Shown here: in pieces, positions 13,575 to 13,580 of the stretch
How positions within the stretch are numbered: position 1 is the first letter of the stretch
Layout: each line of letters begins with the position of its first letter
NCBI GenBank assembly: GCA_949538655.1
Contig: CATISE010000043.1
Location: 1 to 13,580 of the forward strand
Direction: 5' to 3'
DNA from: Marine Group II euryarchaeote MED-G33
GTDB taxonomy: Archaea; Thermoplasmatota; Poseidoniia; Poseidoniales; Thalassarchaeaceae
DNA: 13,580 nt
The notes under the pieces: model-generated
The model's input: the letters and a program-made list of their open reading frames with translations, nothing else
Told to the model about the DNA's origin: nothing
Databases searched by the model: none
Made by a program: the position numbers and the translations under genes

Positions 13575-13580
13575 CTCTGA

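Larger units (their letters stand above)
13265..13580. other. Gene-free region with extensive inverted repeats, candidate structured RNA
   Basis: No believable coding region lies after queD. The part from about 13375 to 13485 looks richer in G and C than other gaps in the window and contains nested helices, listed separately. Weaker pairings are GAAG/CTTC with TCAT/ATGA at 13297-13323 and TAACT/AGTTA at 13354-13369. I see no match to RNase P, SRP, 5S or tRNA signatures. A TATA-like TGTATAA at 13494-13500 may start the next unit. Confidence 0.5.

Noticed and set aside
13265..13580. RNase P RNA or SRP RNA
   Set aside because: I looked on both strands for the conserved RNase P core boxes and the SRP helix 8 motif and found neither.
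13549..13580. Start of a new plus-strand gene at GTG 13549 with GGAG at 13541
   Set aside because: Only ten codons are visible before the window ends and the same bases form a hairpin; coding cannot be supported.
13510..13580. C-terminal end of a minus-strand gene entering from the right
   Set aside because: Two minus frames are open from the edge to stops at 13515 and 13510, but both are too short and unremarkable to support a call.

Overview
The window looks like a chromosomal segment of an uncultured marine euryarchaeon, most probably Poseidoniales (Marine Group II) or a close Thermoplasmatota relative. This placement is inferred. It rests on the archaeal-type TsaD/Kae1, an alanyl-tRNA editing protein, a tRNA without an encoded CCA, TATA-like boxes before some genes, GGTGA/GGAGG ribosome-binding sites, very acidic proteins, and frequent TTG and GTG starts. 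Genes are tightly packed and often overlap by 1-4 bases.

Left part (1-2510): the 3' end of an acidic two-pass membrane protein whose left-edge DNA is a 30-bp tandem repeat. It runs into a small zinc-ribbon gene and an alaX gene in an overlapping operon. A T-rich terminator and an AT-rich promoter region follow, then a 50-residue DUF5679-like zinc protein and tRNA-Val(GAC). The stretch 2508-2800 has no gene but holds several inverted repeats.

Middle part (2801-10642): hutI (imidazolonepropionase, histidine degradation) on the minus strand is divergent from tsaD (tRNA t6A synthesis), and their 5' ends crowd each other. Downstream of tsaD come an unrecognised basic, proline-rich protein, a SlyD-like FKBP prolyl isomerase, the methylmalonyl-CoA mutase catalytic subunit with methylmalonyl-CoA epimerase, and a NatA/NatB-type ABC exporter pair.

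Right part (10639-13264): a compact operon encoding a 57-residue ribbon-helix-helix protein, FolE, QueE, QueC and QueD. The four enzymes make up the whole path from GTP to preQ0, the precursor of archaeosine at tRNA position 15. The tRNA-Val in this window has a G at that position. The operon starts at a TATA-like box flanked by inverted half-sites, next to an 18-bp perfect palindrome, so an RHH-controlled preQ0 operon is the most attractive candidate for something undescribed. QueC lacks all four canonical zinc cysteines although its catalytic motifs are intact.

The last 316 bases carry no convincing gene but contain nested, partly mutually exclusive helices that suggest a structured RNA.
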